DNA from: Allacma fusca
Taxonomy: Eukaryota > Arthropoda > Collembola > Symphypleona > Sminthuridae
Length of the DNA stretch: 64,000 nt
Assembly: GCA_947179485.1 (NCBI GenBank)
Contig: OX359247.1
Location: 39,346,801-39,410,800 of the forward strand
Reading direction: 5' to 3'
Shown here: positions 8,637 through 19,295 of the stretch, piece by piece
Numbering within the stretch: position 1 is the first letter of the stretch
How the letters are laid out: the number at the start of each line of letters is the position of its first letter
The notes under the pieces: model-generated
What the model was told of the DNA's origin: nothing
The model's input: the letters and a program-made list of their open reading frames with translations, nothing else
Databases searched by the model: none
Program-made: the position numbers and the translations under genes

Positions 8637-11039
8637 TTACCCATGAACAGCTACAGGTTTGAAATCCTTATCACCTCCGTACCAAGCCGGAATAGCATTT
8701 TCCAGCAAATATTTTTTCAAAGCAGGTTTCCACTCCTCCTGGTTGGTTCCATAAACTTCTCCCTTGTTTTGTACTCCGGGAAGAGCTGGGCGAATCAAGT
8801 CCACTGATATTTTTGCTCCTGGATTCACTACAAACAAATTTAACCACATAGCTGTCGGATTTACTATATAAAAATTTAATATAAAACGGTGTCATTATTT
8901 TCTGATGCGTCTTGTGGTTACGGGTCTAAACTTAAAGTAATAATTATTGGTTTAAACCAGGGACGAGAAGGGGCTTGAATACGAATACTTTTTTAAACCT
9001 TGAGATACGAAGGAAATACTTGACAAATGGCTTTGTATGGTCGAAACAAATTTTCAATTTTTGCTATTTTTTTCGGATACTAATTCCGATTCCGATTCCA
9101 ATACTTTTCTTTAAGCCCATTTTTTAGGTATTGTAAGTATTGTTAAGCCATACTTGTACTTTAAGAAAATATATTACATTGTATGTAAAGAGTAGCAATG
9201 AAGCCTCTTACTGTTAACTGTAACACGTAAGGAATATTACTTACATTTGTAAAGAAAAGAGAATCTTATTGTCTATTTTATCATGCTCAACTATTGGTTA
9301 AAAAAGGATGCTTCATCTAAGAAGCTTGGACTCTGTAGTCTGATTGGTATTAGCTCTGAATAAGAGTAACAATGTAAATGTAACGGAAACAAAACCAGTT
9401 TGAACTGGATAATTCCTGTTTTACAGCCAACCCTACAGTATATAAACCCAGCTCCTTCACACACTCGGGGAGTCTGGCTCGGATCTTCTCCATTGTAACT
9501 TTACTGTTACTCTGCCGGACTCCACTCCACTCCACTCTCCTTCTCTAGCTCTCACTCTTCCTCTCATTCTTTTTTGTACACTGAATCAATATCTCTATAA
9601 TTGGCAATACTCTCTTAATATTCTCCCACTTTATTATTTAACTATTAGAGCTACACTCCTTTAAGGTATAAGTTCAATTAGACCTTAACAGTATCGAATT
9701 TCAAAAATTCTTTTTAAATTCCAACTGCACTATCATTGATCTATTTGTTTATACTTACAACTAATCAATGCAACTGTTCATTTACATACAATCGAGGTAC
9801 AAAGGTTTTGGTTTTTGAAATTCCGATTCCGATTCCCGTCCCTGTTTTAAACGTAAATACAATGAAAGACAAATTTTCTTCCGACAAGATAATTATTGAG
9901 TGCTACCTTGTCTTTAATGCAAACTACTTCAGAAATAGAATAAGCTAATTTAATTTACCTTATGTCATGCACCGAAGAGACTTACCATTGATTAAAAGGC
10001 CAAAACCCCAAGCTTCCGTGAGTATGTCAGCGTAAGTCCGGAGTAATCGGAGAAGAAAGTTTAAAGCTGAGAAAGAGGCCGAATTATTACTATTATTTAC
10101 TGTACCAATGTTAATTACATGTACAGCACAGTTTGAGTTAAACTTACTAGGCAAACGCGCTAGATCCTTAACATCTGACTTGTCCCAATCAGCGATAAAG
10201 AAACCCGTACGAATCGGCTTCTCGGGAGTGTCCTTGAGCAGCATACTGAAACCAGAAAAAAATGTAATAATTTTAATGTCATTTCATGCGTACAGAAATT
10301 GCACTACGTAAATAAATACTACGTACATATAATTCACCGTACCTTTTACCCACGTTCAAAGCAGCCTTGTAAAAGTACTTTTCCAGCTCCGCTGTAACTT
10401 CTGGTCCTCTCTCAATAACTTTCCGAAGTTTGTACAGTATTTTCCAACTTCACCAATCCAAACTAGTAAAAATGTAAAAGATTCCCAATAATTAATAAAT
10501 GAGTCTCCAGTTAAAATTCAGTTGGCTATTAATTACTAGATCTGCAATTGGCTTAGTTTCGGTGTACAAAAGTTTTAAATTAAAAGTACCAACAAAGTAA
10601 AAAGACAAGCACCTGGCCTGTTCTCTTTATCGAATCCTGACTGGTAATAGGGAAAATTCTTCTCCAGCTCCGCTGGTGCTACAAATTGATCGTGCTTATC
10701 AATCCAATTTTTTGAATCCTGCAATTACCATCAATAAAATAATTATAAAGCAGCAGGAACATGTCAACAATTTAAGGATGATCTTGCTTTGCATATTAGC
10801 ACATATTGGTATATCATAGAAAGATAACCCAATCACAACTAGTAATCACATGTAATAAGTCCACAATAAAAATTTACCTCCAATGTGAAACCATTAAATG
10901 CTTTCGACTTGGTCATGAAGCTGTGAACATAAGCGTAAACTTTCTCGGCCAAAGGATGAACGCTATTTTCATTTGAATCATTTGTCACACATTGTCCACA
11001 AACCGCTAGTATGGAGAGAATTCCTGGTAATAACCACAT
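8637..11039 (-). CDS. Secreted SEC14/CRAL-TRIO lipid-binding-like protein, 5 exons, frame problem in exon 3
   Basis: Minus-strand gene with five exons at GT-AG borders: 11039-10878, 10718-10613, 10462-10343, 10245-9986, 8827-8637. Exon 1 gives a signal peptide (MWLLPGILSILAVCGQ). Exon 2 has the NWIDKHDQFVAP segment, exon 4 the lobe around IRTGFFIADWD and VINIG, exon 5 the CRAL-TRIO end (VNPGAKISVDLIRPALPG, later IPAWYGGD, like the family's P-EYGG). Predicted length is about 279 residues, normal for single-domain CRAL-TRIO proteins, which bind hydrophobic ligands. Exon phases agree except in exon 3: the frame fits VWIGEVGK at the 5' side and LRKVIERGPEV at the 3' side, but not both, so one base is missing near 10435. 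Either the allele is broken, the base is an assembly error, or a downstream acceptor is used. Intron 4 holds an hAT MITE. Exon 1 is also copied at 20531-20692. Confidence 0.8.
8958..9844. mobile_element. Non-autonomous hAT-like element in SEC14-like intron 4
   Basis: An 887-bp segment with short inverted ends starting CAGGGACG on both sides, flanked by 8-bp direct repeats GTTTAAAC (8950-8957) and TTTTAAAC (9845-9852), 7 of 8 matching. Right end carries repeated ATTCCGATTCC motifs and the left end similar ones near 9085. Eight-bp duplications and CAGGG ends are typical of hAT transposons. No transposase is encoded. The middle (about 9330-9690) contains a TATATAAA box and CT-rich sequence resembling an inserted LTR-like or promoter segment. 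It lies in the intron between exons 4 and 5 of the surrounding gene. Confidence 0.75.
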
Positions 11040-11570
11040 TGTAAAATTTATTTGAGCAAATGTAACACTTTAAACTTATAGATAATTATTACAACAGGAG
11101 ATTTGCAATCCCAGTAATTTTTGGGAAGATTCTCAGTGCAGCTTGCAACTGCACCTCGAACTAACAACTTTTACTTTTAAATATTCAGAAGTGAATCAAC
11201 TTATTTATATATGATGAAAAATTAGCCGTAGGCTTTAGGGAATTTCCTTACGAAAACAAACTTTTGTAATTCTTGGTAAAGAAATAGAATTTACCTGATT
11301 CTGCTGTCGGTTTTAAAAACTGGAAGCATCAGTTTGCTCCATGTCGGGATCCAGGACATGTCTCCAATTAAAAAAAATACGATTTTTTAATGGAAAACTG
11401 TGACTGTGAGACAAACCCAGAAATATATCCACATAATACGTTGTCCATATACATAACTATAATCAGGATTAGTCTGTTTGCATGTCATCAAGGTAAAAAC
11501 GTGAGGAATTAATGAGATATTTACTAGTTACTCTATTGCACATTTGAAATCGTGAGTCCCGACCAAAAAA
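11040..11570. other. Upstream region of the SEC14-like gene
   Basis: AT-rich sequence 5' of the minus-strand gene that starts at 11039. It probably contains its 5' UTR and promoter, though I see no distinctive element. No coding potential that I can support. The same sequence lies at 20693-21223 in the second duplication copy. Confidence 0.4.
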
Positions 11571-11578
11571 GCGCATCC

Positions 11579-13054
11579 ACAGCTTCGTTACGTTACGTTA
11601 CACTACCACGAAAGGTTTTAAAAGTGTCGTTAATTATCATTACGTTACTAAATATCGTAAGCAAAATTCAGCGTTACCGTTACGTTACTACAAGACAACG
11701 GTTATACTCCAGCGTTAGTTTTCGTTACCATTATAAAATATAAAATAACCGTTACTCTCCGTTATCGTTATTATTATTGTCCGCTCGTTATAAACTAAAA
11801 TGTCAAACTAGTGTTGCCAGACGTTCCTGGTATGCAGGAATTGTAGCGAAAAGGCAATTTACAGTTTCTGTGCAGTTTTTTATTCAGCTGCAATGTGATC
11901 CGCTTCCCGACTACCCGATATGGTAATCTCGTCATTTTCCTTTTTTGAAATTCCTTTTTTCTGCTTTTACTAGCAGCAGTATTCTCCATGATTACTAAAA
12001 ACTCCGTTAGCACCAAAACTTAATTCTTATGCCGATCACACATCATTTTTAGGGTGGCGTCAGCCCCGTAGTAAAATAGCCTTGTCCGTACGTCCGTACG
12101 TCCATGTGTCCCTACGCACGATTACGCAAAAACTACTGAACCGATTTCAATGAAATTTTTTATGGGCATTACTTGTATCAAACGTAAGGCTGAGTTCGTA
12201 TTTGGTTGAAATCGGCCCGATAGTTTTTTCGAAAAATTTCTTGAAATTTTGGACTTTATGTCAATGACTGTTATCTCTAAAACTACTGAATCGATTTCAA
12301 TGAAACGTTTTGTGAATATTGCTTATGTAAATAGTAATGGCTACCGTATATGACGTTGAAATCGGCCCAGTAGTTTTTTCAAAAACAAATCTTGAAATTT
12401 TGGACTTTATGTCAAATCACTTATCTCTAAAACTACAGAATCGATTTCAATGAAACTTTTTGTGAATATTGCTTATGTAAAACGTAATGGTTACTGTCTA
12501 TTTGGTTGAAATCGGCCCGATAATTTTTTCGAAAACAATTCTGAAATTTCGAAAAAAACGAAAAATTTTCCTACTTTGACGGCCGCGGCTGACGCCACCC
12601 TACGCGAAGCCTCAAATTATCGCGTAGCGATGATTTTTAGTGAGCAAAAGCGTGTGGATTGAGCAAACCAAAGAGCCAAAAACTTCCTATTGAAATTTCC
12701 CATGTTTTCAATAATGCACATAAATGATGTTCCGAGCTCAGGATGTCCACATCCAACTCAAGTTGTTAACATCCCCCCGTTTATTTGCATGCACAGGTAC
12801 TTCAAGCAAAGACAATAATAGATGCCAATGCGTAATGCAAAAATATATATGTACACGCATCTATTACTTTGATAGCGTTGCGTTACGTTACAATATCGTT
12901 TTCTGCTTACACAAGCTGGAACGCTATAGTTACTCCGATAAATGTTTAGCACACCCTAGTGCCGTTACCGTTACGTTATTATCTGCTCCAAATATAGGCC
13001 GTTACGTTAAAAACGGCGTTATTGCGTTATTGTTGGGTAAAAGTAACGTAACGG
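11579..13054. mobile_element. CGTTAC-repeat element (putative non-autonomous hAT)
   Basis: Both ends are crowded with degenerate CGTTAC/GTTACGTTAC motifs (11585-11770 and 12885-13050). The outermost motifs are inverted (CGTTACGTTAC at the left, GTAACGTAACG at the right). A possible 8-bp target repeat GCGCATCC (11571-11578) versus GCGCATTA (13055-13062) matches 6 of 8, so the borders are tentative. A DINE-1-like element sits inside it at 12045-12640. No transposase frame. Confidence 0.5.
12045..12640. mobile_element. DINE-1/Helentron-like non-autonomous element
   Basis: The 5' end begins GGTGGCGTCAGCC, and its inverse complement GGCTGACGCCACC lies at about 12588-12600, some 30 bp short of the 3' end. 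It is followed by a hairpin (CTACGCGA ... TCGCGTAG, 8-bp stem). Between them are three imperfect direct repeats of roughly 135-150 bp, each containing a conserved block (GATTTCAATGAAA ... TTGAAATCGGCCC). This order (5' terminal repeat, internal tandem repeats, asymmetric inverted repeat, 3' stem-loop) is that of Helentron-associated INEs such as Drosophila DINE-1. An 8-bp ATTTTTAG occurs at 12045-12052 and 12633-12640, which is not expected for a Helentron and could be chance or a true target duplication of another class. Confidence 0.6.
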
Positions 13055-13119
13055 GCGCATTACTGATATTAGCATCTGCTTTCTTTTGCTTATTAAATGG
13101 CTGTTTTTACATATATAAA

Positions 13120-13330
13120 CCAGACATGTCCAGCCTTCGAAGGCTAGCCTTCAATGAAGGCTTCATTGAAGGCGGAATATCAATTTTCCGGAGAGTTGGG
13201 AAGGGAAGGCGGGATGACTGAATTAATTCTGGAAGGCTAAAGAAAGCTTTCCTAGTATTAACAGAAAACGGAAGGCGAAGGAAGGAGTCTGTAAAGTAGT
13301 CTTCTGCTACTTAGAAGGCTTCACGCATAC
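13120..13330. repeat. GAAGGC/GCCTTC motif cluster
   Basis: Dense copies of GAAGGCT and its complement AGCCTTC, partly palindromic (AGCCTTCGAAGGCT), from 13128 to 13200 and then spaced to about 13310. It resembles the motif-rich ends of the other hAT-like elements here, but no target duplication could be assigned. Repeated in copy 2 at 22773-22983. Confidence 0.5.
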
Positions 13331-13356
13331 AATGAACGTTTCTACTGCTGTAGAGA

Positions 13357-13552
13357 GTACTCTCCCCTCCGCTCCAACTGTTCTGTCGAGTTGGGGGCAC
13401 CACGCACTAGTTGCGGATGCTTCAATAGGGAATCCTATTGAATTCCTCAATCCCTTTCAATAGGGATTCAATAGGATTCCCTATTGAAGCATCCGCAACT
13501 AGTGCGTGGTGCCCCCAACTCGACAGAACAGTTGGAGCGGAGGTGAGAGTAC
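13357..13552. repeat. Near-perfect inverted repeat (87-bp arms, 22-bp spacer)
   Basis: Arms 13357-13443 and 13466-13552 are reverse complements with one mismatch that I find (CTCTCCCC versus CTCTCACC near the outer end). A transcript across it would form a hairpin of about 87 bp. The outer end is GTACTCTC and the arms include CGAGTTGGGGGCACCACG. It could be a fold-back transposon or a small-RNA-producing locus. No coding content. Present again at 23010-23205 because of the duplication. Confidence 0.9.
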
Positions 13553-14118
13553 GTACGTATTAAATTTAAAATAGTAAATGGTGATTATAAATAAAATGTA
13601 TAGTATAAGAGTGTTATAAGTGAATACATTGTGTGTAAATGTTTGTGAGAATTATCATTATTGTCATGAGTAATAAGTATTAATTATTTGTATAGTAGAT
13701 TTCATGAAATTGGTTGGCGCCGTTGTGGATAGGAGTTATGTAGCTGCTAATTCATGGAGTCATGGAGAATTCTTCAGCTGGAGTTTCAGAGGACTATTCT
13801 GCAGAATGTAAATTTTTCTAGAACTCAAAAATATACATGAATTAGTATTATCTTTTGACTATAAAAATGTAACCCAGTATTTTTGTGTTTCTACAGGGTG
13901 ACAACAATTTTGGTGATTCTGATTTCATCACTGATGGAAAAACAGTTGTGACGAATTTCATCGTGATAGTTGTGTAAGATAGGGCGAAGGGTCTGCGGGC
14001 TGATACCCTTGCGGTCCGTAGATCCCGGGAATTTATCTATGATGCCGGTTATGGTGTAATGGGGTCGTCTTGCATTATGAACACTCGTTACTTGTGTGTC
14101 AAATTAATTTAAATTGCG
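13553..14118. other. Unassigned sequence between hairpin and MITE
   Basis: AT-rich to about 13710, then more balanced composition around 13715-13800 and 13980-14060 (GGCGCCGTTG, GATCCCGGG). No open frame or RNA gene that I can support. Could be flanking parts of an older element. Confidence 0.3.
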
Positions 14119-14126
14119 GTTCAAGT

Positions 14127-14642
14127 CAGGGTTGGTTTGGTTTAAACCATATGATTTAAACCATGGTTTAAACCATGGTTTAAACCAAACGGTTTTTTTG
14201 TAAAAACCAATGGTTTAAACCAAACACCTGAAATGTTAATATTTTCAATCCAAAATGCTTATATTTCGTTGAACACAAAACTTGTGATATTGTGTAGTTA
14301 AACTTTAGTGAAGTAAATAATACTATTAGCTTTTAGTCTTGTACATTTAGAAATTCGGAATCGTTTGTAAAATGAAAAATGCCAAACTTGTGTTTATGCT
14401 GCAAAGTTATCGTTAAAATTACATCTAAATTATTAAATATTTAATGCTTTGTGATACTTACTGAGTTTGGGAAATAAGTAAATTTGTTCAAATTCACATG
14501 TTTTTGCATATTAATGAATGTTTTGGATTGAAAATTTGTTTAAACCAAAAAACCTGGTTTAAACCAAAAGAAACCCGGTTTAAACCAAAAAAACCTGGTT
14601 GTTTGGTTTTTTTGAAAAAAACCAAAAAAACCCCCAACCCTG
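14127..14642. mobile_element. hAT MITE with GGTTTAAACC subterminal repeats
   Basis: A 516-bp element with inverted ends starting CAGGGTTGG, flanked by GTTCAAGT (14119-14126) and GTTAAAGT (14643-14650), an 8-bp duplication with one mismatch. Both ends are filled with repeated, self-complementary GGTTTAAACC motifs and GGTTTTTT runs. The middle is AT-rich and non-coding. Ends and duplication length indicate the hAT superfamily. Confidence 0.8.
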
Positions 14643-15023
14643 GTTAAAGTGCTCCGCGGGACTCGGAAACCTTTGCCCGTGCATGGTATTCTATTGCTTA
14701 ATAATGCTGGTCGGGTCCATTATACTTGGGGATAAGATGAATTACCGAGAATGGAATATTCTTGAGTTCCATAATTGTTCTTTTGATTTTCTATTAAAAT
14801 TGTGTTGAGTAAAATTTGGTCAGTAGGTCTGATGGAATTTATGAACACCGAATAAGCATTGAATGGAACAAATTTTCCACTGCAGCTGTATGATGTTTTG
14901 TAGATCTTCGAAATCCTTCGTCTTTTGGTGTATCAATATTTGAAGGAATTATTTTTTGAGTCTTCCTCTAAAAGTTGTCGTTGAGTTCTACAAACTCTTT
15001 TCGTAGGTAAGACTCTGAATGTT

Positions 15024-16895
15024 CTAAGAATTAAGTAGTGATGCTGGTTCAGACGTAGAATTTTCAATAAGAGCAGGCAGGTCATTAGATGCATCTTTAG
15101 AAGGGTTTAGCACCAATGGGGGAAGGTCACCTCTTGGGGGAGGGGGGCCTTCCATAGGGGGTGGGGGGTTTGTGGGTCCCCCGGAATCGTAAGGTCCTAT
15201 ACGGGTCATGCCCGATTTTTCTTGCTCTAAAGACTTTTTTCACTTTCCAAGGCAAATTTTCACGGTCAGGTGAGGTCACAGGACCTGTAGAGGCAATTGG
15301 ATCTTTTGTTAAATTTTGTAAACTTGTTGACGGCTCCGGAATTGGAGTCGGATGTGCTGTGCTCAATAAAGATGGTGGTTGGAACCAGTTGGGACGTTCA
15401 AAAAATGTCTTAAACCTTGATACGTGTACTGTCATTGTTTTTATAGCTGTGACGGTGAGCCGACTTATTGTATAATTAACTTCGGACGGAATGTCTATGA
15501 TGCTGAAAGGTCCCTTCCATCGGGGAAGAAGTTTTGTGCTTGTTTTTGGCTGAATTGAAGTATGCTCTAATAGCACATTATCTCCGATTTCATATGTATC
15601 TGTGAGTTTATTTTTGTTAACTCGTGCAGCATATTTTTCTCGATGGCATGTAAGAATGTCATGTGTTGATTTCCATAGTTCACCCATATTTTGGATATTC
15701 TGGTTTTCTGGTGAGTATGTGGGAAATGCATTTTTTAAAGGTGTGCGAGCATAGAACCCATGTAACAGAAAGAACGGGGTGTACCCGTGAGAGGTATGTG
15801 GCGTGTTATTGAGATGGAAGGTTAGAGCAGGTAGCGCCACAGGCCAGTCAGCCTTATCCTCAGCATTGTACATGGCGATAGAATCTCCAAAATTTTGATG
15901 TGTCCTTTCAACGAGCCCTTGGCTCTGCGGATGAAACGTAGTGGAAAATTGCATGTTAAACGCAAACATTTTGGAAAGTTCAGTGATCACGGAATTATTA
16001 AATTCGGTACCCTGGTCAGTCTGTATAATTTCGGGTAGTGAGTACAAACAGGCGAGTTTATTGCAGATAAAATTCGTAATTGTTTTGGCATCTGCTACTA
16101 AGACAACGTCAGTAACTAGAAATTTTGTCAAATAACAGATGGCTGTGATTATGTACCGTGGGCGGCCGACTTGATTTGTTAGTGGACCTTGGATGTCCAT
16201 TTGAACTCTCTCAAAAGGGCGGAGAGGAATTGGAATGTATTGGAATTCTCCTGGTAGTTTTTAACCTCTGGGTGCTTGTCGCTCCTGGCAGATTGTACAA
16301 GATTGAATGAATATGTGAAGGTCTTGAGACATGGTTCTCCAGTAAAAACGTTTTTGTAGGTTCTGTAAAGTCATGGTGTGTCCCATATGGCACACAGGAT
16401 TGTGATGATTTTGAATCATGTCAGGGACCATCTGCTTGGGTATGACAATGAGCGAGGTTTCACCTTGTTTTGAATCATATTTGTCCAAAATAGAGTCAAT
16501 TAAGGTATACTTTGACTTCAACTTCCAAGTTGTGGTAGTTTCGTAATTATTTTTTCAATGGCTGGGTCATTTAGTTGTTCTTCTAGGAGAGTAGAAATGC
16601 TGATGGCGTGGATGGTGAGACAGGCTTTATTATCTGTTTCTGAGTGTTCAGGCTCTGCAAATGGATTTCTGCTCAGACAATCAGCTACACTACGTGTGGT
16701 ACCTTTAACATATTGAATGGTTATGTCATAGGGCATAAGTAGTAACTGGAGACGTTGGAGCTTCGCGTCCAAGTCATCTTTGGTCTTCATGATGTAACAG
16801 AGGCTATGATGATCTGTCTTCACTGTGAAGGGAATGCCTAAGAGGAATTCTTTGAGCTTCATGGTAGCCCTTGTGATGGCTAATAATTCTAGGCA
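15024..16895 (-). mobile_element. Ty3/Gypsy remnant: RNase H to integrase, broken
   Basis: Minus-strand fragment of an LTR-retrotransposon pol. From 16895 downwards: end of RT/RNase H (LELLAIT, then TDHHSLCYIM and ADCLSRNP; frame 16862-16518), a frameshift, integrase zinc finger (HH-CC type, SCTICQERQ; 16521-16261), an in-frame TAA at 16261-16263, then the integrase core (16200-15127) with MDIQGPL, TDQGTEF and QSQGLVERTH giving the D,D,E triad, and a Pro-rich tail. A second frame (15209-15024) continues as Pro-rich sequence beyond the overlap. Gag, protease and most of RT are missing; similarity stops abruptly near 16895. No LTR identified. A dead copy. Confidence 0.85.
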
Positions 16896-17755
16896 ATCAA
16901 AAAAGGCCTTTGGTTATAAGACTGGTTTAAATCTCCCATTAAATGCCAGAACTGACTATTGTCAGAATATATACAAGAATGCCGTCACAACCAATACACA
17001 GTGTCAGGAGATTTTCTATATTTTGAAATCTGCGAGATATATAAGAACAGTATTTTAAATCCAGGCCCTGTTTTACACGTTCGAAGGAAAAGTACTTTCC
17101 CCCGCACCGTTACTCTAGGCGTTTTTAATAGAGTTCGAGCACATCAAGTCAACTGACTGCTTCCATAGCTTTTTAGTAAATCTAACAATGAGTAAATCTA
17201 ATTGAGCAATGTGTAATATTATATGAATATGCCCACTGAGCTAAATTTTTGCTTAGACTTACTGCACTGTTTTCATTTTCTGCTTCCTCATCCAAATCTG
17301 AATCCACATTTTAAACTTCAAACATATCGTAGTCTACAACTATATTATCTTGTTGTGTAATGGGACCAGCATTATTTGTAATAACTGACGAAAAATCTTC
17401 CACTAAACTCTTATCAATATTACGAACTGTTGCAAGTAACAAATCTCTTTCTTTATCAATTTTACGCTGTTTTGATCGAGTACTAATACAAAACCCCGTT
17501 TCTGTATTAAATAGTTATAATACACTTAGTTAATATAATTCACTAATTGTCAGACAGTTCTTCAACAGTGGGTTGATTAGATACTTGTTGTTGGCATGCT
17601 GGACGTTCTCCGCGTCGATCTCCGGAGCCACCAAACCACTTTGGCACACACTTGTCTACCTCCGATTCAGTTGGGGAGGTGGATTATGATTTCGGTCTCA
17701 AGCTCGCTAGAAACAAGTTATGTTTCAAAATGATTTACAACTGAATTTGCACAAA
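16896..17755. other. Spacer with weak minus-strand coding-like stretches
   Basis: No confident gene. On the minus strand about 17493-17282 reads as a Lys/Arg- then acid-rich segment (containing KIDKERDLLLATVRNIDKS) with one internal TAA and ends at a GTAAGT-like donor, and about 17655-17545 reads VPKWFGGSGDRRG before a stop. These could be extra exons of the adjacent DUF4806-like gene or parts of another decayed gene. The same sequence is at 26549-27408. Confidence 0.3.
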
Positions 17756-19277
17756 TTACCGTGCTTGATGTTTTTTACAAGTGCACTTATTAATATCCAA
17801 AGAATGATTGAATAGCGTTTTACCAATTAAGCATAGTCGCATACGATGACTCTTGAAGCTTATTTTCTCATTTGCTCCGGAACAATTTACATCACGAGCA
17901 AGCTCTGGGGAAACAATTCTCTCCAAAATCCGCCGAATACAATCTTTTAAGCTGGAACCTCCAATTCCCTTCAGATAATTTGACTGATTTTTTTGAAATA
18001 TTATTATAATTTTGTTTATTTTGATAATCCAGTGCAGTTGTAGTTCAAAACTAAATTTAGAAAGGCTCCAGTGGCTTGCAATTTTTCAAAGAAACAAATA
18101 AATCGACAACATTACACTCAAAATTAAAAATTGCAATCGTAGTAATACTAATAATAATTAGCAGGCGTTGGTAAGTCAATTAACCGAGAATCCTTACTTA
18201 AGTACTATCTTCGATTGTACTTTTAAAAAGTAATATTAAAATGATGAAAATATTCATCCGTAAAGCACAATATACATTTTGAAACAATTTTATGGGAATA
18301 TGGTATTTAGAATACATTAGGTAAGTCCAGAATTATTATCCAATATGAGCTCAAATTTAAAACACTTTTCATTTCTGCTGTGATAATTACCCTTAATCAT
18401 TATTTTTATTATAATGATGTTCGTACCAGTTTATTTTGATTCTCTGGCGACTGTAGCCAATTCTGAAGAATCGCAAAAGATTTCCCGTCAGAAAGAGGAA
18501 GTCCTACACCCAAGGGAAGGCCGAGATCTTTCACTGTTAGGGGCGACATCATACTCTAATTTTCCGAGAGCGATCTTTTCAAAATCTTAAGAAAAGAGTA
18601 ATTCCTATCAGCTGAGATATGTAGTAACAATATAATGCATATGTCATTCTAAAACATGTGAAAGTAGATACTATTTTACTTTGAAATTCCAAACGCAATT
18701 TTTCGAATTCATCGCCTAAAAGCTCCAGCCTTGTAACGACTTTCTGCAACGTCTGGTGGTCGTTATCAATACCGTTGTTGTCGGGTGTATTAGTATTTGA
18801 ATAAACATCTTCAGTAACCGTAAATACATTTGCGTCGGCCCAATTTCTGGATCAAGAACTACAAACTTATTGTCACATGTAGAGGGAAAATGATGTCATA
18901 ATGAAACAAAACAAGTAGCATTAAATAATTACTTTTATGCTACTATGATCGAGGAGAGAATTGTTTCAAGTCGTTTTGAGGAAACTACAATTCATTGCAA
19001 TTTAGGAAAACATGTTCCCAAACTGCGTGTTAAGTTGGTCATAGTTTTTAGAAATTCAATTCATTGCTGTTTCAATGATAAATTTCTGTATTTAAAAATA
19101 ATTTAGAAATTCCAAATCCGTTGCTTCAAAGATGTTCCCAATATTGGCGTGTTCTTCAGAAAGGGAATTGATTTCTGCAATGGCTGATATACTGCTCACA
19201 CTAACTGCAGCCAAATTGTTTTCGCCGTCAATTACTTTTCGCAAAGTTTTCTCGAGTTCAACGACTTTCAAGTCCTA
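17756..19277 (-). pseudogene. DUF4806-like gene, 3' exons only (duplication copy 1)
   Basis: Duplicate of the 3' half of the gene described at 27409-33863. Exon-like blocks at 19277-about 19212, 18846-18680, 18555-18427 and 17983-17756 are the same as in copy 2, ending with the DUF4806 core (YLKGIGGSSLKDCIRRIL). The 5' exons are absent because the duplication ends inside the Gypsy element that splits the gene, so this copy has no start and cannot encode the full protein. Confidence 0.7.
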
Positions 19278-19295
19278 TTTTCTTCACTTTTTAAA

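Noticed and set aside
9334..9690. Possible solo LTR (TGTAGTCTG ... CCTTAACA with TATATAAA and CT-rich stretch) inside the MITE at 8958-9844
   Set aside because: No matching target duplication flanks it and no second copy is present in the window.
11552..11743. ORFs within the CGTTAC cluster (and the duplicate at 21205)
   Set aside because: Produced by degenerate repeat translation (Arg/Tyr/Val-rich), no family.
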